The position numbers were made by a program, and so were the translations under genes. The notes under the pieces are model-generated. The model worked only from the letters and a program-made list of their open reading frames with translations, was not told the origin of the DNA and searched no databases. Below, piece by piece: positions 30,690 through 42,356 of a stretch of 64,000 nt of DNA. This DNA comes from Phaeosaccion multiseriatum. Taxonomy: Eukaryota; Ochrophyta, other classes. Position 1 is the stretch's first letter, and the number at the start of each line of letters is the position of its first letter. The DNA is taken from assembly GCA_965112735.1 (NCBI GenBank), contig OZ218958.1:2170001-2234000 (forward strand), read 5' to 3'.

Positions 30690-33600
30690 TCATGCCCCCC
30701 CCCCTCTCTCGGCCTCAGCACCGCCCTCTTCCTCTTGGCCCATGTACAAGGCGCTGAGCATGAAGGCGACGCAATCGCGGTTGGACAAGTAGGAAGTGTG
30801 GCTGTACAGCGCACTGAGGTAAGGGTTGACAACGTCCGTGGTGCTCTCTTGGATCACGTAGTCAACTCTTCCGAAGCCATTGATGGCGAGACCCTTTTTC
30901 CCAGGGGCGGGCGAGGGGGGCTGCTGCTCGCCGCCTCCCTCCTCCTCCTCCTCCTCCTCCTCCTCCTCCTCCTCCTCCTCCTCCTCCTCCTCTACGCTGC
31001 TGCTGCCCGTTTCTGCGCGGGCGGCTCTGGCGAACCCGAAGCGCCCTCCGCTCCAAGTCATGCCCTTGAGGGCGGACTGGATGCCCATAACCTTCTCGAG
31101 GACCCCGTCTTGAAACTGTTTAAGGTGGACGTGGATGCGCTTGCCCCCCCCGCATAGAGGGAGGATGTGAGATTTGATGTTGGCGAAGGAGGGATCGAAG
31201 AAAGGCTCGAGTCGATAGGCCACAGGGTCTGATGCGTGGAAGATGTTGTAGAACTGAGACGAGGATGAGGCAAGAGAGCGACACACAGTCAGAGGAGAGG
31301 ACGAGAAGGAGGCAACAGAGCAAAACACAAACACACACACACACACACACACACAGAGAAATAAGAGAAGGGCGCGAAGGCCGTAGAGCTTCCGCCAAAT
31401 AGACAGAGGGGTCTCGTACGTGTCCCGACAGACGCGGGGTGGGAGGGGTGGAAGGTGAGGAGGTGGGGTGGTGGAGTGACACACCAAGCACATACACTCA
31501 TACGTACGCACCTGTGGGCAGGAAGGAAACTTGAACGTGCTCGGCAGGACCTCTCCTCGAATGGTGAGGAAGCAGCCCAGCGGGGACCCGAAGGCGAAAA
31601 AGGCAGAGGGCTGAAAAGTCAGGGCGTAGTCTTGGCCTTGCGCGTTGTGTTGCTCCGACTGCTGTATGGGGTGCGGGTTCTCCTCTTCTCCTCTCCGTCC
31701 TCGCCGCAGCTCTTGCTGTGGCGGTTGCTGACATTTCATGATGTCGAAGAGAATGACGCTGCCCAGAGAATGCCCCACAAGAGCGATCGTGCCCTGTTCA
31801 AGGCAGTGATTCGTGAGACACGTGTCAGTCGTCAGTATGGCCATCGCCCCTCCTCACCGCGACAGGAGCACAGGAGCAACGCAAAGCGATAAGGAACAGT
31901 GCAATCCTGCCTCCTCCCCACGAAACCACACTCTCTCTCCTTCCCTTCGTGTGTCCCTTCTCACGCTGCACTGCTCCTTTAACTTGCCTTGAAGTCGGGA
32001 TTGTAGTGGCGGAAGAGCGCCTCCACACGGTTCAACCTGTCCACCACACAGCGCAGAATGGCGCGTTTGTGGTGTTCCGTCAGATACATCTGTGGGATGG
32101 AGTGGGGCGGCAGGAGGGCAGGAGTGAGAGAGCAGAGCTCGGCATGCATCATCCTCGACTCTTTCCGCAGAGACAGAGAGATACGTCTCACGGACAGTGT
32201 TTGACGGTTTCGTTTCTCTTCTCACCATGGCGTCCAACAGCACGTTGTTGGTGAGGTCCCTCAGCATCTTCACTCCCGGCAATGTAATGCGCGATATCTG
32301 CGCGGGGAAGTCCGTCTGGTCCTCCTTCGGGGCATGGATGGCATCGAACCACTGCATACGTACAGGGTATGGGCAGGGCAGCGTGAGACAGGCAGATGGA
32401 CAGGGCAGGGGAAGACAGGGCAGGGGAGGGCAAGGCAGATCGGGGGAGAGAGCCGGAGAGGAGGTCAGGGGGCGGCGTGGGGCAGCAGCCCACCTCAACC
32501 CCCGTCATAGGGCACTCACTTCGATCGGCAGAATCTCCAGTCGCCCCTCCCTCTCCTGCTGCTGCCCCTCCTCCTCTGGAGGCGATGCCGCTCCCGCTGC
32601 CTCCTGTCTTTCGTCCACCCCTTGCCCTTCATCCGCTGGGGTGGGGGTGACGGCTCTCTCCCTGTCCTTGTTGCTCTCCCTGAGTTGCAAGTCCACACTG
32701 ATCTGCCGCATTGCAGCCGCGCCGCTCCTCAACGAGCCCGCCCCCTGAGACCAGTGCTTCTCCCCGATCCCGTGCACTATGAGTATCAAATGATCCACTG
32801 GGACATCTGGGTGTGTGTGCGGGGGGAGGGAGGGGGGGAAGAAAAGAAGGGTAGGGTTGGGTGGGGGAATCGATGGGTGGGAGCACTACTCAAAGCCCTA
32901 ACCTGACTCCTCCGCACTGATCTCTGCATCGGATATGTCGTATCCCCTCTTTGCGATGGACCACGAGCCTAGCGTGAGCAGGGCATGGCCAGTCTTCTTC
33001 TGATAGACTGACCAAGTCACTGTCCTGTACGGGGCGTCATCGGAGACCGGCGCTTCCGCCTCCTTGCCGTCACTACTACTACTGCCGCTCCTGCCCCCGC
33101 TCGTCCTCTGCATAACGATTTGGGTAGCAGGCTGCTCGGGCTTGACGCGAAGAGGAAGATCGATGTGTCCTGAGTCCTTCAAAAGGGTGGGCGCCAATTT
33201 GTGGAGCTCCTGCCAAGAGGCGAGGGCAGTGGGCGAGTCGTCGAGTGGTGAGGTAAGCTGAGGGGGAAAGAGAGGGTTACTCTAGGCCAGGCCCAGCGTA
33301 CCTCAATTTGCTGCGCATCATCCTCTTCAAAGGGCCTCCACCTGTCCCCCACGCGGAGGAACCAGGTGCCCCTTCTCACGCGACGATGGCGATTGGGCTG
33401 CTCGGCTGTTGGGAAGAAGAAAAAGGTGTAGTGAGATGAGGACTCCAAGCCTACACTTGATGGTGGGTGTGGAGGGAATGAGAGAACGTACTATCATTTT
33501 CCTCCCAATAGATTGGCCGGAGGCTTCTGGCCGCCAAGTCGATGATGTAGCGATTCCCATACACAAGCACTTCTGCAGCGTTCCTGTCCACCGCAGCTTG

Positions 33601-34252
33601 TACTCTGACCGAGTCAGCCTACCACCCCAAGCACACAGCGCAAGGAGTGGAGAGAGAAAGAGAAGATGAGAGGAGGCAGAGAGAAGATTATTAAAACAAA
33701 AGCGGCCCCCTACCCTCTCTCCTCACCATCACCCCTCCTTCTAACATCCCTTCCAGCCTCCTCCTCTCCTCACTCAATCCTCGCTCTCTTCGTGCGTCTT
33801 TCCACCATCTTTTGCAGGTACTCATGGATCGGAAAGCGGCGGATGGAATAGGGACCGAGACAGCCTCTGTTGCCTGCCTATTGTCCTGATTTCTCGTGCT
33901 CTTTGAACCCTGGCATCCCCGCTCCTCCCTCTAGCCCTCCACTGCCACCTCTCCTATCCTAGTTCCCTCTCTCTCTCCCTATTCTCCACCACTACAAACA
34001 CTCTTCACTCCTTCCCCTCCAACCCACTACTCCCCCTACGGTACCAGCTAGACTTTAAAGGGCGTTCTTTCTCTTCTTCTCTCAAATAATAACATAATAA
34101 CTAATAACAAAATGGAGTTTACCTCTTACCCGCCAAAGAGGAACCCACTCCCCCTTACACTCCGCGTCCTCGACCATCCATGTGGGCGCAACATTCTCTA
34201 GCGTATCAGCCTCCGAATACTCTTGATTGAGATCGCTGTGCACTGTAATCAT
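30690..34252 (-). CDS. DDHD-domain phospholipase (PA-PLA1 family)
   Basis: Nine exons: 34252-34130, 33618-33492, 33405-33302, 33257-32903, 32806-32520, 32351-32226, 32089-31988, 31793-31512 and 31253-30690, about 689 residues. The N-terminus has WWE-like pieces (PTWMVEDAECKGEWVPLW; GNRYIIDLAARSLRPIYWEE; RRGTWFLRVGDRWRPFEEDD). A lipase core follows, HLILIVHGIGEKHW and ALVGHSLGSVILFDI, with predicted nucleophile Ser417. The DDHD domain is at the end (RVDYVIQES, NPYLSALYSHTSYL). The family hydrolyses phosphatidic acid at sn-1 and works in ER/Golgi membrane traffic. A poly-Glu run (about 30944-30990) separates the lipase and DDHD parts. One intron (31794-31987) has a GC donor. Exon 1 and its 511-bp intron are the least certain. 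Confidence 0.85.
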
Positions 34253-34431
34253 CGATCCCCTTTTTTTCTTCGGTGTATCTTCGTTTTTGTACGTATAGAA
34301 GTTGGTGCGTGGCCGTCGCCATTTGAGCTTTCGTCCTTCTCCCCTCTTCAACTCTTGCCGTGCCTTGCCAGCCAACCCGAAGCGTTGCTGGCTGCTGACG
34401 ATGCAACTGCTGCTTCAGTCGCGGCGGCCTC
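34253..34431. promoter_or_regulatory. bidirectional upstream region, DDHD and PIG-C genes
   Basis: 179 bp between divergent start codons of two endomembrane genes. A T run at 34260-34267 is the only recognisable feature. Confidence 0.35.
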
Positions 34432-35923
34432 ATGCTACCAGAAAACGGCGAGCCACAGCCTGAAGCAATGCCGAAGGACGATGGAGAGGTGGAGGCGGTA
34501 GGCTTGCGATTATTGCTCGCTGCGGAGCGCCACCAGAGGGTGGTGCTGGAGGCGAAACTGGAAGAGGCGCAGAGGCTTTTGCAGGAGCAGACGAGGGGAG
34601 AGCAGCAGACGAGGGAGGAGGAACAGGAGCACCAACCCAGTTTCGTTGCTCGGCCATGGCGCAAAATACTGTACAAGAAGCAGCCCTATAGAGACAATCA
34701 CGTGCCGGAGACCTTCTTAGAAGAGGTGTGTACTCGCGCTTGCCAGAATTTTTGGGAGACTTGATAATCACGAAAGGTGATGATGAACAACCCCATCACC
34801 CGCCCCCCCTGCCCTCCTGAATCAGCTGGTGACGAATGCCCAGCAGCGCAAGCCTGAGCTTGGGGCGTACATGACGAGCACGGCAGCCATTACGCAGCAG
34901 ATGAGCGCAGTGGCCGTTTTCCTCGTCGTGTTCATGTACCTCGGAGACGACCAGCTACCCGCAGGTGAGAGAGAGAGAGAGAGGGGAGCAGGCCTCCCTC
35001 TCTAAATTGCCCTTTGGTGGAATATATACTTTGGCCTCACACTCTGAAGCCCAAGACCGACGACCGAAGCCGCTGCTGCTGCTCAGGTGCACTCGTGGCG
35101 GCGGACATTACGCTGTTGGTGGGCGGATATGTCCTGCTTGCCGTGACCCCAGGCGGGGGCATGGGCAGGCAACAAGTGTTTGAGACGGGCGAGCTTTCAG
35201 GTAGGTGGCAAGCAAGCAAGGCAGAGCAAGCACGGCACGAGGCCGCCCGAGCCATGTTGGGCCCAAGACACACACGAACACACACCCTCCTTGGTAACGA
35301 ATATTCGTGCGGCCGTGTCGACAGGAGGGCTCGCGTCAGCCCTGTCTGCTGCTGCCAGTGCCTCTGGTGGTTCGTGTGGTGGCATGACTGCCGTGTCCTT
35401 GGGCCGCTGCTTGGTGGAGACCGTGGCGTCGTTCTTCCTATTCCTGGCCCTCTTGCGTATCATGGCGCCTGTCCTGCGCACCCTTACTGTGTCGTATAGC
35501 GACGACTCCATCTACGCCCTCGTCATTACACTCTGCGCCACTCATGTGGCCTTCCACGACTACTCTTACGCCAACGCCAAGACAACGCACTTCCAGGTAA
35601 GGTACAGACCGCGTGTGGAGGAAAGAGGGCAATCGGTAGATCAGTCCATCCGTCGGTCACTCGGTCGGCAGGTCGGTCGGCGTCTTCTTCGAACGCCCAA
35701 CACGCTCCCTCCCCCCCCCCGCCCATGCTCCCTCTGGTTGTGTAACTCTGTGTGTGCGTGTGACAGGGCACGGTGAGCCTGAACGCGGCCATGTTCGCCA
35801 CTGTGCTGCTCGCCTCCCGCCTCAAGACCAACGAGAGCGTTTTCTCCCTCGTGTTGCTTGCTGTCGAGCTCTTCGCCTTCCTCCCAATGGCCAGGTAGGT
35901 TGAGGGAGGGGGATGCACACTGT

Positions 35924-35958
<35 letters not shown>

Positions 35959-36461
35959 TGCACGCTGTGTGGCGAAGAAGAAGGTTGAGGGTCGGCTTGC
36001 TCTCTTACGCTCTCTTGTCCGTACCTACCTGCACACGCCTCTCGGCCTCTGCCAGGCACCCCGTTCAGCGCACCAACCCAATCCCAATCCTTCTCATACA
36101 CACCAACAGGCACCCCATCCGGCGGCACTCGCTTCTCACACACCTCTCCGTCACCTTCGTCGGGGTCGTTGCTGCGAGCGCGCTGCTTGCTCTCAGGGAC
36201 AGGTGAGGAACACAAGACAGACAGAGACAAGCCTGGAGCCAACGTGGTGCCTCACCACACGGCGTTGCCTCATTGCTGATGATCCCATTCCTCCCCTCCG
36301 TGTGCGTGCGATGGCATGGCAGGACTCTCCTGTTCGCGTACCTGGGCTCTGTCCTGTTCGTGAGCTTGGTGTGTCCCCTGTGGCTCGTCAGCATCGAGAA
36401 TTACAAGTTCCACATACAGGGCCCGTGGGACATTGCGTCGGCCTCGCCTGCTGCATTTTGA
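34432..36461 (+). CDS. PIGC: PIG-C, GPI-GlcNAc transferase subunit (Gpi2)
   Basis: Seven exons: 34432-34725, 34826-34964, 35087-35200, 35325-35596, 35767-35894, 36110-36202 and 36323-36461, about 392 residues. After a charged, coiled-coil-like N-terminus comes the family start WRKILYKKQPYRDNHVPETF. At least six hydrophobic spans follow, for example QQMSAVAVFLVVFMYLG, LVETVASFFLFLALLRIMAP, SIYALVITLCATHVAFHDYS and SLNAAMFATVLLASRL. The loop AFHDYSYAN is characteristic. PIG-C is a membrane subunit of the ER complex that adds GlcNAc to phosphatidylinositol, the first step of GPI-anchor synthesis. The last exon's 3' end, including the stop, is repeated just downstream. Confidence 0.92.
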
Positions 36462-36529
36462 GCGGGGAGGGAGGGGAGTGGGGAATGCCTCGCCTGCTGC
36501 ATTCTAGAGTAGGCTGGAGGGGAGTGGGG
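36441..36529 (+). repeat. 46-bp tandem duplication over the PIG-C stop codon
   Basis: Units 36441-36483 and 36487-36529 both start GCCTCGCCTGCTGCATT and end GGAGGGGAGTGGGG. The first includes the last codons and the TGA of PIG-C; the second lies in the 3' region. Confidence 0.8.
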
Positions 36530-36721
36530 CATGAATGGCTCAAAAGCACTGCGATAGAGGGGTGTGTTGCTATAAAGTGGTGCAATACGAGTACAGGCAT
36601 TTTCCGCTTGTGCGCGAAAAAGAGAAGCGAGTTGGGGAGAGGCCTCATCCCTTTGGGGATGCTTCCTCCCCCCTCCCTGCTCGACGCTCATCCCTCACCT
36701 TTCCGTTTCCTAATCATTGTC

Positions 36722-36800
36722 GTGTACTTACTGAAGGTAGAAATAAAATATATATTGTAGTGTACTTACTGAAGGTAATAGTGTTTACTTACTGAAGGTA
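36722..36800. repeat. three copies of an 18-bp unit
   Basis: GTGTACTTACTGAAGGTA occurs at 36722-36739 and 36760-36777, with a variant ending at 36800. They lie between the convergent PIG-C and Tat genes, just past the Tat stop, in an AT-richer patch, so they would fall in 3' untranslated sequence. Confidence 0.8.
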
Positions 36801-36812
36801 GCAGGGAGTCCC

Positions 36813-38590
36813 TTACTGCCCCTTCTCCTGCCGCTTGGCCGCGATCTCTGCTTGCACCTCCGCCTCAACCCGGTCCCTCCTCACTTGGTAGTCCTCATCC
36901 ACAATCTGCAACAGCTCTGTTCGCACCTCCCGCTGCGACAAGATAGTCCGAGCCACACACACACACGGAGAGAGAGAAAGAGAGCAAGATAGCAGCACAG
37001 GGGTAACAGTGAGCGAACCGGACAGCGGCAGGGAATCGGAATGAGAGGAGCGCGGCGGCAACGCTGCATTCTGGACGCCTCAACCACATTGTGAAGCACA
37101 AACCTCCCAACCTGCCCAGCCCCCTCTGATACCCTCCTCACATCCTCACCAGCTTGGTCTCGAACTTCTCGTCGATGCGCTGCATGAGCTGTGCTCGCTC
37201 GTCCTCCAAAGCCGCCACTTTCTCTAGCCGCGAGAACTGCTCGTCCATGGTCAGTTCCAGTGGCACGTCATTGGCAAGCTCAGCGCCCTCACGTGGGGCG
37301 GCTGCTGCTGCCACCCCAGCGTTGGGGTTATTCGCAGCCCAGTCTGCCGCAGCTGCTGCGCCTTGGCTCTCCTCCGGGTCGGCCAACACGTCCTCGTTCC
37401 AAGAGCCAGACATTTGCTGCGAGAACTTGGAGGCGGAAGGAGCCCCCACGCCCGAGGTATCCCCCCCCTTCTGCTGACACACACACACGGGGCCAGCAGC
37501 AGCAACAGCGGGTGAGATAACAAGACGGGAGCGTGGTACGTAGAGCAGTAGAGCAGTGTTGTTGGCTCACCTCCTTCTTGTCCACGCCCTCGTCGCGGGT
37601 GAAGGCGCTCTTAAGCTGGTCGGCAGACTCCCTCAGAGACGAGAACAGGCCCTCGTCCTCATCCACCTTGGCGGGATTCTCTAGCCGGAATTGATCATCC
37701 TGCGTTCCGCAACAGCAGCAGCAGCAGCAAGCAGATGAGAGGAGACATTTCTTGAATGCACTGACCCGCGCGTACACACACACGCGCACTGCACTGCCTC
37801 ACCTCAATGATAATGTCCTCGTACTCGTCCTCCTCTTCCTCCTCCTCCTTCCCCTTGTTCCCATCACCGGGGCTACTCTGATAAGAGCTCTTGACGTTTC
37901 CCCACTCCTCGTCCAGCGACCTGGTGATGCCCTCAAAGCCCTTAGCGAGGTCGGCCTGCTCCAATTGCTTCTCCAGTACATCCTGTCGAGGAGGAGCGCA
38001 GGGCCATATGCGACCGCAGAGACGGGTGAGGGCGACAGAGAGAGATAAAGAAAGAGGGAGAGAGAGACGGAAGGGGGGGGCTCACGAACCGTCAAGCTCT
38101 TGGCGCTCCCCAGTCCAAAGTCCTTGAACTGTCCGAAGAGCTTGCCCACGTCTTTGACCAGCCGGTACAGGTCTGTTGGCCCCAGAGCAAAATACCCCAC
38201 TGCCAGCACGACTGCCAGCTCTGGCCCTCCCACACCGAAGAAGCTCTCTTGCGGCCCGAAAAACATGGACATACCCCCCCCTCTGCTCCCTGCCGTGCCC
38301 CCGTCTCTTCTCCTCCTGCTGCCGCCGCACGCCCGTTGTTTGCTCGCGGGAGCAAATGACACGACCCTACCCACAAACCCAGACACGCAAGGCGCCATTG
38401 CCATGGACATCTGAGGAGAGGACCTGCATCTGTGACCACCGCTCCTGCTGCTGCTGCTCCTGCTGCTCCTGCTCCTGCTGCTGCTGCTGCGTGCTGCAGC
38501 AGGATGTGAAACGAAGGCTTGGCCGCAGCGGCACACGCCAGCAGCCAGGCCCAGTGCGGCAAGGGAGAAGCCCAGGCCGGCAACCTTCAT
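36813..38590 (-). CDS. plastid Tat translocase subunit (TatA/TatB-like)
   Basis: Exons 38590-38090, 37982-37803, 37699-37571, 37473-37150 and 36932-36813 give about 417 residues. The leader is a signal peptide (MKVAGLGFSLAALGLAAGV) followed by GQAFVSHPAAA and a Ser/Arg-rich transit stretch. The Tat core is FFGVGGPELAVVLAVGYFAL then GPTDLYRLVKDVGKLFGQ, at about 112-150: Gly-Pro-Glu, one membrane span, the Phe/Leu-Gly-Pro hinge and an amphipathic helix. This is the twin-arginine translocase TatA/TatB signature, so a thylakoid-membrane location (HCF106/Tha4-like) is inferred. The remaining 250 residues are acidic and helical, much longer than the usual tail. The exon 1 donor (GTTCGT) is weak but required by frame. 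Confidence 0.8.
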
Positions 38591-38676
38591 GCTGGATGTG
38601 AAGGTTCCGGCATCCAGGGGGGGGACACATTTTTGCCTAAAAGTATCAACCATCATCCCCATACGAAGAGGCCGCG
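38591..38676. promoter_or_regulatory. very short bidirectional promoter, Tat and TPR-methyltransferase genes
   Basis: The two divergent ATGs are separated by only 86 bp. A G run (38618-38625) and CATTTTTGCC are present. A second in-frame ATG for the Tat gene at 38662 would shrink the gap further. Confidence 0.4.
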
Positions 38677-41600
38677 ATGAAGCGCCCGCTGCAGGTCGCG
38701 ATGGTGATGCTGCTGTCGACGACCTCCTGCAGCTGCCTAAGCGGCGGCAGGAGAGGAGGAGGAGGGGGAGGAGGAGGAGGAGGAGGAGGAGGACGGGAGG
38801 GAGCAGTTGCCTACATTGGCGCGCCTACATGCACACCTCGAGCTGAGCAGCTCAGTTCAAGGGCCAAAGGAGGCCGTGCTTGGACCTACGCCCAGCGACG
38901 GGCTGTGTGGCAACCGCGGAGGGCGAGGAGAAGGAGCAGCGAGTGCTGGGCGAGCATGGAGGATGCAATGCTGGGCTTGGGGAGTAGTAGCGGCAGTAGC
39001 AGTAGCAGCAGCACGGCAGCCACAGAAGGAGGCAGCAGAGAAGGAGGACTGGGCGAGGACGGGAAGATTGGGCTGCCGACCGTGTCTCTTGCTCGTCCCT
39101 CCCCCAACAGACCGTGCGAGGCGAGTAATGGCCGCCTACTGACACTCCGGCCGACCTCTTCCCAGGACCTGCGCCGTGCCGGCCTCCCCGCCATGCTGCC
39201 CAGCGGGTCCATTGCGGTTGCTGCAGATGCTGCGGACGACCCCCAAGGTGAGAGGAGGAGCTGCGTCTGCTGCGTCTTGCTTAATGTCTGTAAGCGCCAA
39301 CACTCACGAAGTTATGTGTATGTCATTGATTGACCGCCCTCAGGAGAGACGCCTCTGGCGGGAGTGGCGCTCATTTCGCCCGTGGCAGGGGGCTTGGGCT
39401 CCTCCGTCTCAACCTTTGAGTACGAGATCCGAGTGTGGAGTGAGGAGCAGGCAGCGGGCGGGGGGTGGGGGGCGATAGCGCATGCCGTGACTCACGACGT
39501 CGTGAGCAAGTACCTCAGCGACGGAGCTCGCATTCGGCAGCTGCAGGTGCGAGCAGCAGCAGTTGGTGATACAGTAGGCGTGTCCCAGCAGGAGGCCACC
39601 ACGTTCTTCAAGGAGCACGGCCTCGTACAGGCGGAGCAAGGGCAGGGGCAAGGGCAGAGGCAGGATGGCGAGGTCCTGCTCGTGGGGACATTGGAAAGCG
39701 CCCTCACTGAGGTGGAGGCGCTGCTTGGTAGTACAAGTACTGGTACTAGTAGAAGTAGCAGTGAGGACAGCAGCACCGCCACAGGGGCCCAGGCGGCGCT
39801 GGCCACTCTCCTGAACATCAAAGCGCGCCTCCTGCACGACGCTGGGCGTCTCGAGGATGCCGTGGAGTGCTACTTGCAGGCAGGGCTTGCAGACCCGACC
39901 AGGGGAGACGTGTTCCGCTCGCTCGGGGGCGCGTACCAGTCGCTCAATCAGCCGCAGATGGCCTTCGCCGCCTTCCAGCAGGCTATCGACAAGGACAGCA
40001 CGGACTGTGTGGCCTATCTCAAGCTCGGCTTCCTCTACGAGCAGCTGGCAGTGGGCAAGTATGAGGAGGCGGGTGACCATGCCATCCAGTGTTTCCAGTA
40101 CTATCTGTTGCACTCGGGCATTGAGGACACCGACGTGCTCACCCGCCTCGGAAACCTGCAAGTGCGCCGTCTAGAGCCCGGCCAGGTGTGTGTGCGTGTG
40201 CGTGTGTGCGTGCGTGTGTGTGAGAGAGAGTTTGTGTGTCTGTGTTTGAGTGTGTGTGTATGCTTTCACTCGCCCTGTGCTCTGCTGCCCTTCTCACTCT
40301 GAACCATGCCGTTGTGTTTTGCCTGTCGTGGCGTTGGCTTTGGCTTTGACTCTCTCTCGAACAGGCCGTCAAGACATACGAGCGGGCCCTCGCCGTGGAC
40401 GGAGATATCCCCAACCTTTGGTTCAACCTCGCCAACGCACACTTGAAGCTGCAGAACAAGGACAAAGCCACGGAATGCCTGCGCAAGACGGTAGAGCTTG
40501 ACCCGGTAAGTAGGGCACCTCTCTCTTGGGCGACTGAAGAAAAGCGGAAGGAAGAAAGGCAGAAGACAAAGAGTATAGTTTGCAAACGCTCCCCCCTCCC
40601 CCGCACTCTTCTCCCTCCCTCCCCCCCCCCCCCACTCTCTCTCTCACACACACACGCACACGAACACGCACACGCACAGAGCATCACAGCGGCCAAGTAC
40701 CTGTTGGCCTCTGTGAGCGGCGACGACAGCGCAGTGTCTGAGGAGGACCAACACAAGTACGTGTCGGAGCTGTTCGACTTCTTCGCAGAGAGCTACGACG
40801 ATCACATGCGCAAGAAGCTGCTCTACACGGGGCCACGCATCGTCCGACAGACCATCAAGGTAAGCGCTTACGGGGATGGTGCCCATGGGGCGGTGGGGGG
40901 CGGTGAGGTGATGTGATTGGGTGGCGGTGAGGTGATGTGATTGGCAGGGCCGGCGCTTCGTTCCTCACTCACACCTGTCCTCGCTCGCTCTCCCTCCCTC
41001 CCGCCTCCCGGCTGGCTGCGTGTGTACACCTCACACCTCATACCGCACACAGGACCATTACAACGAAACGTACCTGAGCCTGCCCCAGGCCGACAGAGAC
41101 GCGCACTTCGCCGCCCTCCCGCTGGCCGTGCAGGAGGAGCAGGGCGGGCCCGGCGTGCTCTCTTGGCTCAATAAGTCTCTCGACATACTGGACTTAGGCT
41201 GCGGGACAGGCCTGGTGGGCAGTTGGCTGACGGACTACGCCAGAGAGGCCGTGGGGGTGGACATCAGCGACAAGATGGTCTCTATGGCCACCAAGAAGGT
41301 TGGTGCGCGTGCGTGCATGTCTTAGTGCCTTTCTACCTTCGTCCTTTGGTTGTTTGCCTTCGTTGTTGGCTGTTGGTTGGCGGCCAGCACGCACTCGACA
41401 CTCGGCACTCGGCACTCGGCCTTGACCGTCGCACAAGTCTTGGATGCTCCCCAAGTGTGCTCTGCTGCTTCTGTATCACCAACTGCTTCCTCGCCGCCTC
41501 GTGCCTGCTGCTCCCACCGACGGACAGGGGTGCTATACAGAGCTGAAGCGAACAGACTTGGAGGCTTACCTGCAGGCGGAGGCCTCCAAAGACGAGGGAG

Positions 41601-41962
41601 AGGGGCAAGGGGGGGGGAGGAGGTCCTTTGACGTGGTGACTGCGGTGGACTCTCTGCAGTATGTCAAAGGGCTCGAGCGCGTCTTCCCCCATGTTGCGGC
41701 TCTGCTGCGACCCGAGGGGATCTTCGTGTTCACCGTAGATAGGATGACCAGTGATGACGACGGCGATGGCAGCGGAGGGGACAAGGATGGGAGTGGGTAT
41801 CGGCTTGAGGAGGAGGGAACCTTCTCATACTCGCGGGCCTACTTGGAGCGATTGACCGCCGAGGCTGGGCTGGAGGCTGTGCAGTTACGAGAGCACTCCA
41901 CTCGGGTGGAGCGGAACGATCCCAAGCCAGGCTGGCTCGGGCTGCTGCGATTGCGGCGCTAG
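38677..41962 (+). CDS. TPR protein fused to a SAM-dependent methyltransferase
   Basis: Exons 38677-39247, 39344-40185, 40365-40505, 40680-40859, 41053-41298 and 41528-41962 give about 804 residues. Residues 1-190 are low-complexity, starting with a hydrophobic stretch (MKRPLQVAMVMLLSTTSCS) that may be a signal. TPR-like repeats occupy about 375-520 (DVFRSLGGAYQSLNQPQMAF, PNLWFNLANAHLKLQNKDKA). The typical lead-in FDFFAESYDDHMRKKLLYTG precedes a class I methyltransferase fold with motif I LDILDLGCGTGLVG and motif II/IV SFDVVTAVDSLQYVKGLE. TPR-methyltransferases of this kind exist in bacteria and algae, and the substrate is unknown. If the N-terminus is a signal, a plastid or secretory location is possible. 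Confidence 0.8.
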
Positions 41963-42356
41963 CTCGGAATGCCCAGAGGTGTGGGGGCACAGAAGCATTT
42001 TTTTATTTTGATGTATCGTACGATAGAACACCAGACGGACTCAACACCAACAACAATCCAACACTTAATATTAATTAATAATATTTGCGTGCCGTTACCC
42101 TCCTCTATTGCAGCGTTGGCCTGCCTGCAGCATTAAGTGTTGCGGTTGCGAAGATGAGCTGGCTCCCCCACCTGCTGTCCATCCACTCGGCATCTCAAGA
42201 CCCACCTCAGCCTGGGCAGAGGGCAGAGAGGAACTGCTCCACCACTTACATGTATGCTTTCGAACAACTAGTGTCTCGCTTCCTTCTTGTGCGTTCAGTG
42301 CTTCCTACTACTGTCCCACTGACTACTGGCTGCTGGACCAGCCCCCCCTGTGTGTG
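41963..42356. other. intergenic region between convergent genes
   Basis: 394 bp. Contains a 12-bp palindrome TATCGTACGATA (42014-42025), an AT-rich palindromic patch near 42064-42084 and an 11-bp inverted repeat, CAACACTTAAT (42059-42069) with its complement at 42132-42142. These could be terminator-like or remnants of another element. No gene seen. Confidence 0.5.

Noticed and set aside
30862-31113. Poly-Gly and poly-Ser frames in the DDHD gene
   Set aside because: Alternative readings of the in-frame poly-Glu repeat of the lipase; the conserved lipase and DDHD motifs fix the correct frame.
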